Part shown: positions 14,568 to 23,876 of the stretch, in pieces
Layout of the letters: every line of letters begins with the position of its first letter
Position numbering within the stretch: the first letter of the stretch is position 1
Source: Candidatus Woesearchaeota archaeon
Lineage (GTDB): Archaea; Nanobdellota; Nanobdellia; Woesearchaeales; SM23-78
NCBI GenBank assembly: GCA_019322375.1
Contig: JAHWIP010000042.1
Location: forward strand, 1-46,290
Reading direction: 5' to 3'
DNA: 46,290 nucleotides
Made by a program: the position numbers and the translations under genes
Notes under the pieces: model-generated
Seen by the model: the letters and a program-made list of their open reading frames with translations, nothing else
Told to the model about the DNA's origin: nothing
Database searches by the model: none

Positions 14568-14907
14568 TAAAAGAGACGCCTGCTATTATTATCACTATGC
14601 CCAGCCACTGCAGTAAAACAATGCTTTCTCCAAGGAAAATCAATGATAGCAGGGCAACCCAAATAAAACTAAGGCTGATGAACGGGTAGATTATGGATAA
14701 GTCACCGTGTTTCAAAGCAAGAACAAAGATTATTGCTCCGCCAACATAGAGCAAGAGCCCGAGTATAAGAAAAGAGTTTGTAATTATCCCCACAAATGAG
14801 GGCTCAAATTTATCAACACCCAGTTTTAATAACAGCTGGGCAAAAGAAGTGATAAGAGTGCAGAGAATTACCATGAGAATAGAATAACCTGTTTTCTTCT
14901 TGTTCAA
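14542..14907 (-). CDS. Small DMT/EamA-type membrane protein, subunit 1 of a pair
   Basis: 121 residues with four membrane helices. TSFAQLLLKLG in helix 1 and LSIIYPFISLSFIWVALLSLIFLGE in helices 3-4 match the SMR/ArnE-ArnF pattern and are mirrored in the overlapping partner gene. The overlap and the similar length argue for a heterodimeric flippase of a lipid-linked sugar. Just upstream is a short tandem repeat shared with the end of the GT-C-like gene. A drug exporter is the main alternative. Confidence 0.7.
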   Translation of the reverse strand: MNKKKTGYSILMVILCTLITSFAQLLLKLGVDKFEPSFVGIITNSFLILGLLLYVGGAIIFVLALKHGDLSIIYPFISLSFIWVALLSLIFLGESIVLLQWLGIVIIIAGVSFIGWGAKSA

Positions 14908-14912
14908 CTTTC

Positions 14913-14962
14913 AGCCTCTTAAATTTTAATTAGCCTCTTAACTTTTAATTTAACTTTTAATC
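14913..14962. repeat. 19-bp tandem repeat at a gene junction
   Basis: Two 19-bp units, AGCCTCTTAAATTTTAATT (14913-14931) and AGCCTCTTAACTTTTAATT (14932-14950), differ at one base and are followed by a partial unit (14951-14962) that includes the stop codon of the minus-strand GT-C-like gene. Confidence 0.65.
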
Positions 14963-16894
14963 AACATTAACAATCTTGTAAATCCTGCTGACAACAACAC
15001 CGTTCTGAGAAAAATTCCATGCTTCTTCCAGGTAATTATCAAGGTCAGGATGCCATGGATGAGTAAAGTCAAACTTGTACGGAAGGATGAAAATAATGTC
15101 AAATTGCTTTACCCTGGCATCCCTTATTGCCGGGTCAAGCCAGGTATGCCGGGTATAGTAGGATATGTTATGATATTTTAATAAAGCGTGCGAATCAGGC
15201 GTGTCAAAAATCACCAGCGGGTCAAAAGTGTCTGCTAACTGTCCTTGTTCATTAAAAATATATTCTGAACGTATCCAGTAATAGTCCCAATACAAGTATT
15301 TTGCGTTTCTCTCCTTAATCACTCTTTCTCTCTCAGCAGTGTTGTTGCTGTAAAGGATTATTGCTGCGTCTATCATATTTTTGGTGGCATTGGTAAATAA
15401 CTCAGTATGCCCCCTCTTAAGGGTTACAAGTTTACGCCCTGTAAGGCCGTTAAGAGCATGGCTTAACTCGTTTGTAGACAAAAACACATCATTAACGTCT
15501 GTATTGGCAAGAACCCATTTCTGCATTTCTATTAAGTTAGCTGAAAGGGGCTGTCTGCCAACATTAATCCATTTATTCGTCTTTTGATAATTGGCTGCTT
15601 GAACAAAATTAAAGATTAATATTATCACCAGCACTACAAGCAAAACATATTTGATGTTTTCCTTAATCCTTAATTTATTTTTTAAAAAATCCGATACCAC
15701 CATTATAGCAAAAATCGCAAGGAAAGTTGTTGAGATATAAAAAGAGAAGTTGCGGAAATAGTAAGCAGAAAGATTGGTTCCTATAATTGGTTGTGAAATA
15801 AAGTAATGAAAACTACCTATAAGGGTTGTTATCAGAAAGATAATTAGAAATTTGATTTCAGGCGTATATTTTCTTATGAAAAAAAGCAAAAAAAGCCCTG
15901 CTAGAAAAAACACTGATTTGATTCCTGCGAAAACAGAGCTAAAATTCCAAAGAAAAGATTCAATTCCTTGTTTAATAAAATAGAATTTTATATCGAGCCT
16001 GTTAAAATCAAACTGGTCAAATTCCTGGATGGGATTCAGAGGCTGTGCATGATAGACAAAAAGAGGTTTAAACCAGTAAAGCTGAGCTATTATAAACCCG
16101 ATTATGAATATTATGAATAAAAGCTTAAGCAAGGGGAAAAAGTTCTTCTTAAAGGATTCCTTTAGAAAGCTGAACTTCTTTTTCTCGTACTTCACATGTT
16201 CAAAAAATAATAGATTAAGGGAAATGAAAGCTATAAAGAGAGATGCTACTATAAATCCCACTGAATGGCTAATGCCAAGCAGCCCCCAAACAATACCCGC
16301 CAGTATTGCTGACTTTAAATCTCTTTTCTTAAAAAAATAGAAAAATGTTAGTATAGTTAAAGGCAGAAAAAAGGTGCGCGTAAACTGAAGATACTTTAAA
16401 ACAGGAAATCCTGGAAAGCCGCCTATTAACGGGAAATAAAGCACCACTGCAATCAAAGCCAGTAATTTTTTCTTAAACAATGCCTTTCCCAATAAGTAGA
16501 ACACAAGCAGGGCGAAAATCGCTTCGATTACAGCAAATATTTTCATTGCTAAGGAACTATCCATAGAAAAAAGTTTTGCAATCCCCCCTGCTAAAATAGT
16601 ATATGTCGGGAAATAGGCTGGTAAACTGCCAATAAAGGTTGAACTTACAAAAGCATTGCCTCCGCCTTTAAAATGCTCAACATATCCTAAAGAATGATAA
16701 TAATCACCCCCATAAATAGGGCTTGGAAGCTGCTTAAATTCTAAGATAAGCCATATTATTGCAGTTAAATAAATTATAACAAGGAGAATAAACAGCCAGT
16801 CCTCCCAATCAAGCTTTCCAATAAATTTATTTCCAATAAACTTGTTTATGCTCTTTTCGGATTTTGGTTCTTCTTCCATACCCACCCATTTCAT
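14957..16894 (-). CDS. Polytopic GT-C-like membrane glycosyltransferase
   Basis: 645 residues: about 11-13 membrane helices, then a soluble C-terminal domain of about 180 residues. The first outer loop contains SPIYGGDYYHSLGYVEH, where acidic residues in this position are catalytic in GT-C enzymes (PMT/ArnT/STT3), so it probably transfers sugar from a lipid carrier on the outside of the membrane. The soluble part resembles that of STT3-like proteins in size but lacks a WWDYG motif. Start is ATG 16894 or ATG 16879; a TTTAAAAA box upstream fits either. It is followed by the half-size flippase pair, supporting lipid-linked sugar handling. Confidence 0.65.
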   Translation of the reverse strand: MKWVGMEEEPKSEKSINKFIGNKFIGKLDWEDWLFILLVIIYLTAIIWLILEFKQLPSPIYGGDYYHSLGYVEHFKGGGNAFVSSTFIGSLPAYFPTYTILAGGIAKLFSMDSSLAMKIFAVIEAIFALLVFYLLGKALFKKKLLALIAVVLYFPLIGGFPGFPVLKYLQFTRTFFLPLTILTFFYFFKKRDLKSAILAGIVWGLLGISHSVGFIVASLFIAFISLNLLFFEHVKYEKKKFSFLKESFKKNFFPLLKLLFIIFIIGFIIAQLYWFKPLFVYHAQPLNPIQEFDQFDFNRLDIKFYFIKQGIESFLWNFSSVFAGIKSVFFLAGLFLLFFIRKYTPEIKFLIIFLITTLIGSFHYFISQPIIGTNLSAYYFRNFSFYISTTFLAIFAIMVVSDFLKNKLRIKENIKYVLLVVLVIILIFNFVQAANYQKTNKWINVGRQPLSANLIEMQKWVLANTDVNDVFLSTNELSHALNGLTGRKLVTLKRGHTELFTNATKNMIDAAIILYSNNTAERERVIKERNAKYLYWDYYWIRSEYIFNEQGQLADTFDPLVIFDTPDSHALLKYHNISYYTRHTWLDPAIRDARVKQFDIIFILPYKFDFTHPWHPDLDNYLEEAWNFSQNGVVVSRIYKIVNVD

Positions 16895-17012
16895 AGTATA
16901 AGATGATGGTTTTTAAAGTTTCTCATTATCCCAGACAGCAGAAGGTGAGTGAAACCATTGGAAAATGAGAAAATTATTTAAAACCAGCTGGTTTTCAAAA
17001 AAATGAATTCAT

Positions 17013-17969
17013 ATGTACAGAAAGAATAAGATTGGACTGGTAGTGCCTGCATATAATGAGCAGAGGCTCATAAAACCAACCTTAAAAAGCGCTCCCATGC
17101 TAGTAGACCGCATATATGTTGTTAATGACGGAAGCACTGACAGGACTGCTTCTGTTGTCAAAAAGATTAAGCAAAGAGACAGAAGAATTGTTCTTATCAA
17201 CCATAAAAAAAACATGGGGCTTGGGCAGGCAATAATTACAGGCTACAGAAAAGCATATGAGGACAAAATGGATATCACTGTTGTTGTTGGCGGGGATTAC
17301 CAAATGGATCTAAAAGAAGTGAAAAAATTTTTAGATCCTATAATCAATGGTACTGTTGATTTCACAAAAGGAAACCGGTTTCTTTACACAGAAAAAATGA
17401 GAAAAAGAATGCCTTTCACAAGGCTGCTTGGAAACACAATGCTCTCATTCATAACAAAGATGGCCACAGGCTACTGGAAAATATTTGACAGCAATGACGG
17501 GTATACTGCAATAAGCAGAGAAGCATTAGGAAAGGTTAACTGGAAAAAGGCATGGAAGTGGTATGGGTATAATGGTGACTGGATGGCTCGTTTTAATGTG
17601 GCTAATATAAGAATAAAAGACATTCCCAGAAGGCCTATCTATCTGGAAGGAGAAAGACAGTCCCAGATAAGGATAGGTAAATACATTTTCAGGGTGGCTC
17701 CTCATCTGACGCGCATGTTCTTCTGGAGATTAAAAAAGAAGTATCTTATCAAAGACTTTCATCCCCTGGTCTTATTCTACATGCTGAGTTTTGTTCTGGT
17801 TTTGCTTGGTTTGATAGTGGCAATCAATATAATTGTAGCCAAGTTAGCTGGGGATTCTATAAGCGGAAACCTTGCAATACTATGCGCTCTTCTCTTAATC
17901 ATAGGCTTTCAGAGCTTTGGATTTGCCATACTCTTTGATTTGCAGATCAATGAGAAACTGCAGCCTTAG
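17013..17969 (+). CDS. Family 2 glycosyltransferase, dolichol-phosphate mannose synthase type
   Basis: 318 residues. The GT-A domain shows VVPAYNE near residue 10, YVVNDGSTDRT near 34-44, and GGDYQMD (about 92-98) in place of the metal-binding DxD region, as in DPM1-like enzymes. FDSNDGYTAISREAL and the GERQSQI segment near 215 are also typical. Two C-terminal helices (about 255-310) anchor it. It should load a nucleotide sugar onto a polyprenyl phosphate on the cytoplasmic side, feeding the flippase and GT-C proteins next door. The intergenic gap to the divergent GT-C gene is 118 bases with a TTTAAAA element near 16978. Confidence 0.85.
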   Translation: MYRKNKIGLVVPAYNEQRLIKPTLKSAPMLVDRIYVVNDGSTDRTASVVKKIKQRDRRIVLINHKKNMGLGQAIITGYRKAYEDKMDITVVVGGDYQMDLKEVKKFLDPIINGTVDFTKGNRFLYTEKMRKRMPFTRLLGNTMLSFITKMATGYWKIFDSNDGYTAISREALGKVNWKKAWKWYGYNGDWMARFNVANIRIKDIPRRPIYLEGERQSQIRIGKYIFRVAPHLTRMFFWRLKKKYLIKDFHPLVLFYMLSFVLVLLGLIVAINIIVAKLAGDSISGNLAILCALLLIIGFQSFGFAILFDLQINEKLQP

Positions 17970-17992
17970 TCCATCTTAATGCATAGCCCATC

Positions 17993-19921
17993 TCAACGCA
18001 CTTGTTTGAGAATTTCCTTATCCTGGTCAATGAATATCCTGAACCAGAGCTCAACATTAATCAGGCACCAGATTCTTGCAGCATTCACCAGGTCAAGCAA
18101 GGTATCTGTCTTTCTGGCGCAATGCGTGTCAAGAAGAGCCTTCACATACTCAGGGTTAAATACCTTTCTGGAGACTGCTCTTTTGCCTAGAAGAAGATTA
18201 TAAGCATACTGCTTTAGCTCTTTTCTCAGCCAGAGAGAGAGCGGTGTTGGAAATCCTTTTTTTGGCTGCTTGTAATATATATTTGGAAGCATGTCTTTCA
18301 TGCCTTGCTTGACAATGTACTTTAAAGTCTTGTTGTGCAGCTTAATTTCAAGAGGTGTACTCAAAGAAAAGTCAACAAGCTCATTGTCGCAAAAAGGAAT
18401 TCTTCCCTCAATAGAGTGGGCCATACTCACTTTGTCCTCTACAATCAGCATTGAAGGCAAGTATGCTTTGAGATAAAGTGCCTGCAGGTTCTGAACACTA
18501 TCCTGTGTTTTCTTATAATACCTCTCTTCTGTCTCAGCCGGAGCATATCTTTTTATCTCCTTATAAAACTCAGAGTGAAAAAGCCTTTTTCTCTTGTACT
18601 CGTCAAATATAATAAAGAAACCATGCCTTGTTTCTCTTTGAAAGAATGGAAAAAAGAGGTAATATGCTGCTCTTGGTATTTCAGAAAGCTCGAACAGGCC
18701 TGGTGCTTTGAAAACATTAAAGATATTTTTTCCAAGCAGGGATTTAAGGTAAAATGACTTATACACAGGATAACCTGCAAACAACTCATCACCTCCGTGG
18801 CCTGTCAAGACAACAGTTACTTTCTCTGCTGCTTTTTTAGCAACAAAAAAGGCTGCTATTGCAGGCAGGCCTGCTCTTGGCTCGTCAAGATGATAAATAA
18901 ACCTGTTAATGCCTGCAAGGAAATCCTTGGGAGTAACATTAATCTCATGCATTTTTGCATTGTATCTTTTTGCCAGGGCTCTTGAGCAAGGAGTCTCGTC
19001 ATAAAAACCTTTTTCCCTGAACTTAGCTGTAAACATATTAAGTCTTTTCTTCTTAGGCGGACTTTTGTTTTTCTTCGTAGATTTAGCGTGCATAAGCTTA
19101 GATGCCATTACACTAACTGAGCCAGAATCAAAGCCTCCGCTTGCATAAGCACCAACAGGCACATCACTGATCATGTGGCGCTCTACAGAATCCTTAAAGA
19201 TTTTTCTAAATGATCTCAAGTAGTCTGCAGGAGGCCTGCTTTTCCTGGGCTTTTTAAAATCAATATCCCAAAAAGTCTTAATCTCTAGTTTTTGTTTTTT
19301 TAAATCAAAAACCATGTATTTGCCAGGAAGCAAAAGCCTGATGCCTGAAAAAAAAGTCTTGTCATCCATTATGTTTTGAAAAGTCAGATAATCAACAATA
19401 GCTCTTTTGTTGGCCTGCCTTTTTATCTTGTGCTGCAGAATTGCTTTTATTTCTGATGCAAAGATGAATTTCTTTTTCTTTTTATTGTAATAATAATACA
19501 GAGGTTTTATCCCTATGCGGTCCCTTGCAAGAATTAGTTTCTTTTTTTTCAAGTCATAGATGCAGAAAGCAAACATGCCATTAAACATTTCAAGGCACTT
19601 GGCGCCCCAGGCCTGGTAAGCATAAAGTACTACCTCTGTGTCTGAAGCGCTCTTGAACTTATAGCCTTTTTTCTCAAGCTTTTTTCTAATCTCCTTAAAG
19701 TTGTAGACCTCGCCATTATAAACTATCCAGGTGGTCTGGTTCTTGTTATGCATTGGCTGGCTGGCTTTTGCACTAAGGTCAATAATTTTTAGTCTTTTAT
19801 GTCCCAAGCTGATTTTGTTAACATAATAACCTTCAGAATCAGGGCCTCTGTGAGCAATAGCCTTGGCCATTTTTTTGACCAGAGCCTTGTCTTCCCAATT
19901 AAAACCGCATATACCGCACAT
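17993..19921 (-). CDS. asnB: Glutamine-dependent asparagine synthase-type amidotransferase
   Basis: 642 residues. It begins MCGICGF, with Cys2 as glutaminase nucleophile, then AHRGPDSEGYY. The synthetase domain has the ATP-binding GAYASGGFDSGSVS near 257-270 and VLTGHGGDELFAGYP near 378-392. Both halves look intact. AsnB-like enzymes in polysaccharide clusters can amidate uronic-acid carboxyl groups (WbpS-type) instead of aspartate. The adjacent genes for an acetamido-uronic acid (21024..23827) make that likely here. It is followed downstream by GT2 on the other strand and preceded by the SDR gene 72 bases away on the same strand. Confidence 0.9.
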   Translation of the reverse strand: MCGICGFNWEDKALVKKMAKAIAHRGPDSEGYYVNKISLGHKRLKIIDLSAKASQPMHNKNQTTWIVYNGEVYNFKEIRKKLEKKGYKFKSASDTEVVLYAYQAWGAKCLEMFNGMFAFCIYDLKKKKLILARDRIGIKPLYYYYNKKKKKFIFASEIKAILQHKIKRQANKRAIVDYLTFQNIMDDKTFFSGIRLLLPGKYMVFDLKKQKLEIKTFWDIDFKKPRKSRPPADYLRSFRKIFKDSVERHMISDVPVGAYASGGFDSGSVSVMASKLMHAKSTKKNKSPPKKKRLNMFTAKFREKGFYDETPCSRALAKRYNAKMHEINVTPKDFLAGINRFIYHLDEPRAGLPAIAAFFVAKKAAEKVTVVLTGHGGDELFAGYPVYKSFYLKSLLGKNIFNVFKAPGLFELSEIPRAAYYLFFPFFQRETRHGFFIIFDEYKRKRLFHSEFYKEIKRYAPAETEERYYKKTQDSVQNLQALYLKAYLPSMLIVEDKVSMAHSIEGRIPFCDNELVDFSLSTPLEIKLHNKTLKYIVKQGMKDMLPNIYYKQPKKGFPTPLSLWLRKELKQYAYNLLLGKRAVSRKVFNPEYVKALLDTHCARKTDTLLDLVNAARIWCLINVELWFRIFIDQDKEILKQVR

Positions 19922-19993
19922 TTTTCAAAAAGAAACCTTAAAGAGCTTTAAGAAGCTTACTCTTTTTCAAGCTTTGCCCTAAGCAAATGCTTT

Positions 19994-20977
19994 TTATGTC
20001 TTCTTGCCCTTCTTCTTAATATCCCCAGCAATCCACTGCTTGGTTATCTCAAGCCCGTCCTTAAATGAAACCTTTTCTTTAAATCCAAGTTTTTCTATCT
20101 TGGATGTGTCTGGAATAGGCCTAAAGTTCTCTCCCATCCTGTGCTCTCCCATCACAGGCTTCATGTCCTTGTTTTTGGCTTTTGCATACTTCTTGATAAT
20201 AATGTGTGCCAGCTCATTAACACTCATCCTTGTTCTTGAAGCAACATTATATATCTCGCCAATTGTCTTTTTGTTCTTTAAGAGCAATAGATTTGCATCA
20301 ACATCATCAGACACATAGGTAAAGCATCTTATCTGCTTTCCTCCGCTGTATATAACTGGTGGTTTTCCCTGTAGCACCCTGGATAAAAATATGTTTATAA
20401 CGCCTGCTTCTCCTGAATAATCCTGTCTTGGACCAAACACATGAAAATATCTTAGCACACACACCTTTACACCATACTCTTTTGCATAGAACTGGCAGTA
20501 TTTTTCTGCTGCCAGCTTGCTTATACCATAAGCAGTTGTTGGCCTGGGATTATCATCCTCTTTCATTGGCTTGTCAGAGCTTCCAAGCACAGAGCCTGTT
20601 GATGCATGAATAATTCTTTTATCACTTTGCTGCGCTGCCTCAAGAATATTAAAGGTGCCGATAATATTTGTGTGCATATCAATTCTTGGATTTTTAAGAG
20701 AGACCACCAGCTTTGAAGCTGCTTCATGAAAAATAATATCTGCTTCCTTAACCAGCGGGTTTATAGCTTTAACATCAGCAACATCCCCTTTGATGAACTG
20801 GAACCTGTCTTTAAGGTCAGGCTTGTTTGTGATATGATTCACATTACTTGTTTTGCTGCCTATTAAGTTATCAAATGCAATAACCTTTTCTGCATTCTCA
20901 GCCAGGCACTTGTCAACAATATGGCTGCCTATGAATCCAGTGCCGCCAGTCACCAAGACAATTTTGTTTTTAAACAT
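19994..20977 (-). CDS. NAD-dependent epimerase/dehydratase (SDR, nucleotide-sugar type)
   Basis: 327 residues. VLVTGGTGFIGSHIVDKCL is the NAD-binding glycine motif, HASTGSVLGSS holds the catalytic Ser/Thr, and TTAYGISKLAAEKYC the YxxxK pair near 150-160. The C-terminal half is the extended-SDR sugar-binding region. It most resembles UDP-glucose/UDP-GlcNAc 4-epimerases; the exact sugar cannot be told. It sits three bases from a five-copy 11-bp repeat that also supplies its ribosome binding site (AAGGTGAAA). Co-directional with the DegT aminotransferase, acyltransferase and Gfo/Idh genes upstream. Confidence 0.85.
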   Translation of the reverse strand: MFKNKIVLVTGGTGFIGSHIVDKCLAENAEKVIAFDNLIGSKTSNVNHITNKPDLKDRFQFIKGDVADVKAINPLVKEADIIFHEAASKLVVSLKNPRIDMHTNIIGTFNILEAAQQSDKRIIHASTGSVLGSSDKPMKEDDNPRPTTAYGISKLAAEKYCQFYAKEYGVKVCVLRYFHVFGPRQDYSGEAGVINIFLSRVLQGKPPVIYSGGKQIRCFTYVSDDVDANLLLLKNKKTIGEIYNVASRTRMSVNELAHIIIKKYAKAKNKDMKPVMGEHRMGENFRPIPDTSKIEKLGFKEKVSFKDGLEITKQWIAGDIKKKGKKT

Positions 20978-20979
20978 GC

Positions 20980-21034
20980 TTATTTCACCTTTACTTTACC
21001 TTTATTTTGCCTTTACTTTACCTTTACTTCACCT
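20980..21034. repeat. 11-bp x5 tandem repeat, each unit with AGGT and TAA
   Basis: On the minus strand the units read AGGTGAAGTAA, AGGTAAAGTAA, AGGCAAAATAA, AGGTAAAGTAA, AGGTGAAATAA. The first contains the stop codon of the aminotransferase; the last supplies the Shine-Dalgarno for the epimerase gene. Each carries a TAA and all but one an AGGT. Confidence 0.8.
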
Positions 21035-22136
21035 TAAAAAATTCCTTTATCCCAGCAACAACAAGCTTAATCTGCTCTTCAGTCAGCTCAGGATACATTG
21101 GCAATGACAAGATTTCATCAGCTGCTTTTTCAGTGACAGGGAAATCACCTTTTTTATAGCCCAGGTATGCCAATGACTGCTGAACATGCAATGGAACAGG
21201 GTAATGGATTCCTGCAAATATATTTTTTTCTTTTAAAAAACTCATCAACTCGTCTCTTTTTTTATTTTTAACCCTGATTTCATACATATAATAAACATGC
21301 TTTGAATGTTTTTCTTCAAAAGGAGGCTCAACCTGTTTCACATCCTTAAGCAGCTCAGTATATTTTGCTGCACTCTCTCCTCTTTTTCTGGTCCATTCAG
21401 GCAGGTGCTTTAGCTTAACATCAAGAATAGCAGCCTGAAGAGCATCAAGCCTTTCTCCATAGCCAATAATATCGCTTTCATACTTGCTGGTTCTTCCATG
21501 GTCTCTTAGCTTGGCTACTTTTTGTGCAACCGCATTGTCATGGGTAACAACTGCACCGCCATCACCATAAGCACCCAGGTTTTTTGCAGGAAAAAAACTA
21601 AAAATAGCAGTCTTGTGAACAGGAATCTTCTTGCCTTTGTACTCTGCATCAATTGCCTGGGCAGCATCCTCAAGAATGATTAAGTTATGTTTTTCAGCCA
21701 TCTTAATAATAAGGTCCATGTCGCAAATCTGGCCATAAAGGTGTACTGGAATAATTGCCCTGGTTTTTTTTGTGATTGCAGCCTCAAGTCTGCTTGGGTC
21801 CATGAGCATGGTCTTTTCATCAACATCAACAAAAACAGGAGTTGCACCTGCCTGCACAACTGCCTCTGCTGTTGCAATAAAACTGTTAGGAACAGTGATA
21901 ACCTCATCGCCTTTTTTAATATCATAAGCTTTTAAAGCAAGGAACAAGGCAGATGAGCCACTGCCAACACCAACTGCATGCCTGCACTCACAGAACTTGG
22001 CAAGGCTCTGCTCAAACCTCTTAACAGGAGGGCCCATTATAAAAGAAGTGTTATCAATGATTTCCTGGATTGCACTGTCAATTTCATTTCTAATAGCCAG
22101 GTACTGTGCTTTTAAGTCAACCAAAGGGATTTTCAT
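21024..22136 (-). CDS. DegT/DnrJ/EryC1/StrS aminotransferase (WlbC/WbpE-like)
   Basis: 370 residues of the PLP-dependent sugar aminotransferase family. The N-terminus VDLKAQYLAIRNEID, the phosphate loop GSGSSALFLAL, EDAAQAIDAEYKGK and the PLP-lysine region FSFFPAKNLGAYGDGG (Lys near 186) are all present, as is RLDALQAAIL. The enzyme puts an amino group from glutamate on a 3-keto (or 4-keto) nucleotide sugar. With the Gfo/Idh dehydrogenase and hexapeptide acyltransferase directly upstream it forms a WlbA-B-C-like set, so the substrate is probably UDP-2-acetamido-3-keto-glucuronate. It starts three bases after the acyltransferase stop. Confidence 0.9.
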   Translation of the reverse strand: MKIPLVDLKAQYLAIRNEIDSAIQEIIDNTSFIMGPPVKRFEQSLAKFCECRHAVGVGSGSSALFLALKAYDIKKGDEVITVPNSFIATAEAVVQAGATPVFVDVDEKTMLMDPSRLEAAITKKTRAIIPVHLYGQICDMDLIIKMAEKHNLIILEDAAQAIDAEYKGKKIPVHKTAIFSFFPAKNLGAYGDGGAVVTHDNAVAQKVAKLRDHGRTSKYESDIIGYGERLDALQAAILDVKLKHLPEWTRKRGESAAKYTELLKDVKQVEPPFEEKHSKHVYYMYEIRVKNKKRDELMSFLKEKNIFAGIHYPVPLHVQQSLAYLGYKKGDFPVTEKAADEILSLPMYPELTEEQIKLVVAGIKEFFKVK

Positions 22137-22139
22137 GCT

Positions 22140-22688
22140 TCACTTGCCTTTTTTATCAACTTTATTTTTATCAACTTTATCTGTCTTCTTAATAACCCTA
22201 ATAACCCTTGCAGGCACACCAGCAACAACAGTGTTTGCAGGCACATCCTTGGTAACAACTGCTCCTGCACCAACCCTTGCATTCTCACCAATAGTGACTG
22301 GGAGAAGAGTTACATTGCTGCCAATCACAGCGCCTTTTTTTATCAAAGTGGGCTTCCACTTGGAAGGGTCTCCTGAAGGAGGGTTTACATCATTAATAGT
22401 CATAACTCCGTGAGCTATAAACACATCATCCTCAACAGTGACCAAGGAGCAAAGAAAGGAATGAGTCTGCACCTTAACATTGTTTCCAAGCTTTACATCA
22501 TTCTGAATCTCAACAAAAGAGCCAATCATGCACTCATCTCCAACCTTGCATCCATACATATTAACAAAATGCCATATCTTTGTATTCTTGCCAATTTTGC
22601 AGTCCTTGACAATAGAGCACTTGCCAACTTTGACATTATCTCCAAGCTTAGAATTTTCAATATCAGCATCATGTTCTTTTTTAACCAT
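22140..22688 (-). CDS. Left-handed beta-helix N-acetyltransferase (WlbB/WbpD-like)
   Basis: 182 residues from ATG 22688, favoured by GTGAGG eight to thirteen bases before it over an in-frame GTG at 22700. About eight hexapeptide turns are visible (ADIENSKLGDNVKVGKCSIV..., CKVGDECMIGSFVEI, IGSNVTLLPVTIGENARVGAGAVV), and the run KDVPANTVVAGVPARVIR closes the coil. The domain acetylates the 3-amino group of the sugar made by the neighbouring aminotransferase. The C-terminus has a 15-bp tandem duplication giving DKVDKNKVDKK. It overlaps nothing and lies 8 bases after the dehydrogenase stop. Confidence 0.88.
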   Translation of the reverse strand: MVKKEHDADIENSKLGDNVKVGKCSIVKDCKIGKNTKIWHFVNMYGCKVGDECMIGSFVEIQNDVKLGNNVKVQTHSFLCSLVTVEDDVFIAHGVMTINDVNPPSGDPSKWKPTLIKKGAVIGSNVTLLPVTIGENARVGAGAVVTKDVPANTVVAGVPARVIRVIKKTDKVDKNKVDKKGK

Positions 22689-22696
22689 TTTCAACC

Positions 22697-23827
22697 TCAC
22701 TCTTGCTTTTTGCCAAGCCTGCTCATCTTGGGCTTAAACCTTAAGAAAACCTCTTTGCCTGTTTCAGCAGATTCATACAAAGCATTGATTAGTTCAAGTG
22801 ATTTTCTTCCTTCAAGCCCGTCCACAAGAGCCTGCTTGTTATTAAGAATGCAGTCAACAACATCCTTTAAGTACTCATAATGGTTTTGATAATAAACACT
22901 CTTAGGCAGGTTCTTGTAATCATCAAGAATCTTGCTCTCATGCTCAAGCTCATTCTCAAACTTCCAGGTAAGTATCTGGTTAGCTGCAAACCCGCCAACA
23001 ACAACACTTCCTTTTTCACCAAGCACACTAATTGAGCCTTCAAGGTCAGAAGGCCTTGTAGCAGTTGTAGCCTCGATTATACCTAAAGCACCATTGGTAA
23101 ACCTTAATATTGCAACTCCTGTATCCTCTGTCTCAATATCTGCAAGATGGGTCTTGGTCATGCACATAACACTCTCAACATCACCCATCATCCACTCTAA
23201 CAAATCTATGTGGTGGCTTGCCTGGTTTGTGAATACACCGCCATCACCCCACCAGGTTCCTCTCCAGTCAGCTTCATCATAATAATCCTGTTTCCTGCAC
23301 CACCTCACCCTTATGGTTCCATGCAAAAGCTTTCCAAACTTGCCTTCCTTAACAGCCTTTCTCAAGTGCCTGATTGCCTGGTTATACCTGTTCTGCTTGA
23401 CCACAAACAGCTTGACATCATTTTCATCACAGGCTCTTATCATATCATCAGCATCCTCGAGCTTTAAAGCCATGGGCTTTTCCACCACTATGTGCTTCCT
23501 GTACTTTGCAACATTAATCGCTACTTCTGCATGGGTCCCGCTAGGAGTTAAAATGCACACAACATCAATGTTCTTTTCCTTCTCTAGCATCTTCTTGTAA
23601 TCATTATAAAAAGAAATCTTAAGCTTTTTAGCTACTTCTTTTGCCTTTTTTTCATCAAGGTCGCAAACAGCAATTAAGCTAACATTAGGAATTTTCTCCA
23701 GAGCTGCAATGTGTTTGTTAACTATTTTACCGCACCCAATCAAGGCAAAATTCAATTTTTTTGAATTCAATTTTTTTGCTTTATTGAATCCCTTGGTTTT
23801 CGTTTTTGTTTTCATCTTGGCTTTCAT
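22697..23827 (-). CDS. Gfo/Idh/MocA-family oxidoreductase (WlbA/WbpB-like sugar dehydrogenase)
   Basis: 376 residues. After a Lys-rich leader of about 25 residues with hexanucleotide-like repeats (MKAKMKTKTKTKG), the Rossmann part reads FALIGCGKIVNKHIAAL, and VVEKPMALKLEDAD near 115 holds the catalytic Lys of the EKP motif. WWGDGGVFTNQASHHIDLLEW near 200 is the conserved substrate/catalytic segment. WlbA-type enzymes oxidise C3 of UDP-GlcNAcA. TATA-like ATTTATAAATA lies 24-33 bases before the ATG, so this is probably the leaderless first gene of the WlbA-B-C-SDR run. Confidence 0.9.
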   Translation of the reverse strand: MKAKMKTKTKTKGFNKAKKLNSKKLNFALIGCGKIVNKHIAALEKIPNVSLIAVCDLDEKKAKEVAKKLKISFYNDYKKMLEKEKNIDVVCILTPSGTHAEVAINVAKYRKHIVVEKPMALKLEDADDMIRACDENDVKLFVVKQNRYNQAIRHLRKAVKEGKFGKLLHGTIRVRWCRKQDYYDEADWRGTWWGDGGVFTNQASHHIDLLEWMMGDVESVMCMTKTHLADIETEDTGVAILRFTNGALGIIEATTATRPSDLEGSISVLGEKGSVVVGGFAANQILTWKFENELEHESKILDDYKNLPKSVYYQNHYEYLKDVVDCILNNKQALVDGLEGRKSLELINALYESAETGKEVFLRFKPKMSRLGKKQE

Positions 23828-23876
23828 CTACTAAAGAGTAACTAGAGAGTTATTTATAAATATTATTAAAAAAATT

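Noticed and set aside
14199..14907. Frameshifted single EamA transporter
   Set aside because: Each frame has its own start, four complete helices and a clean stop with a 26-base overlap, as expected for a two-subunit half-transporter.
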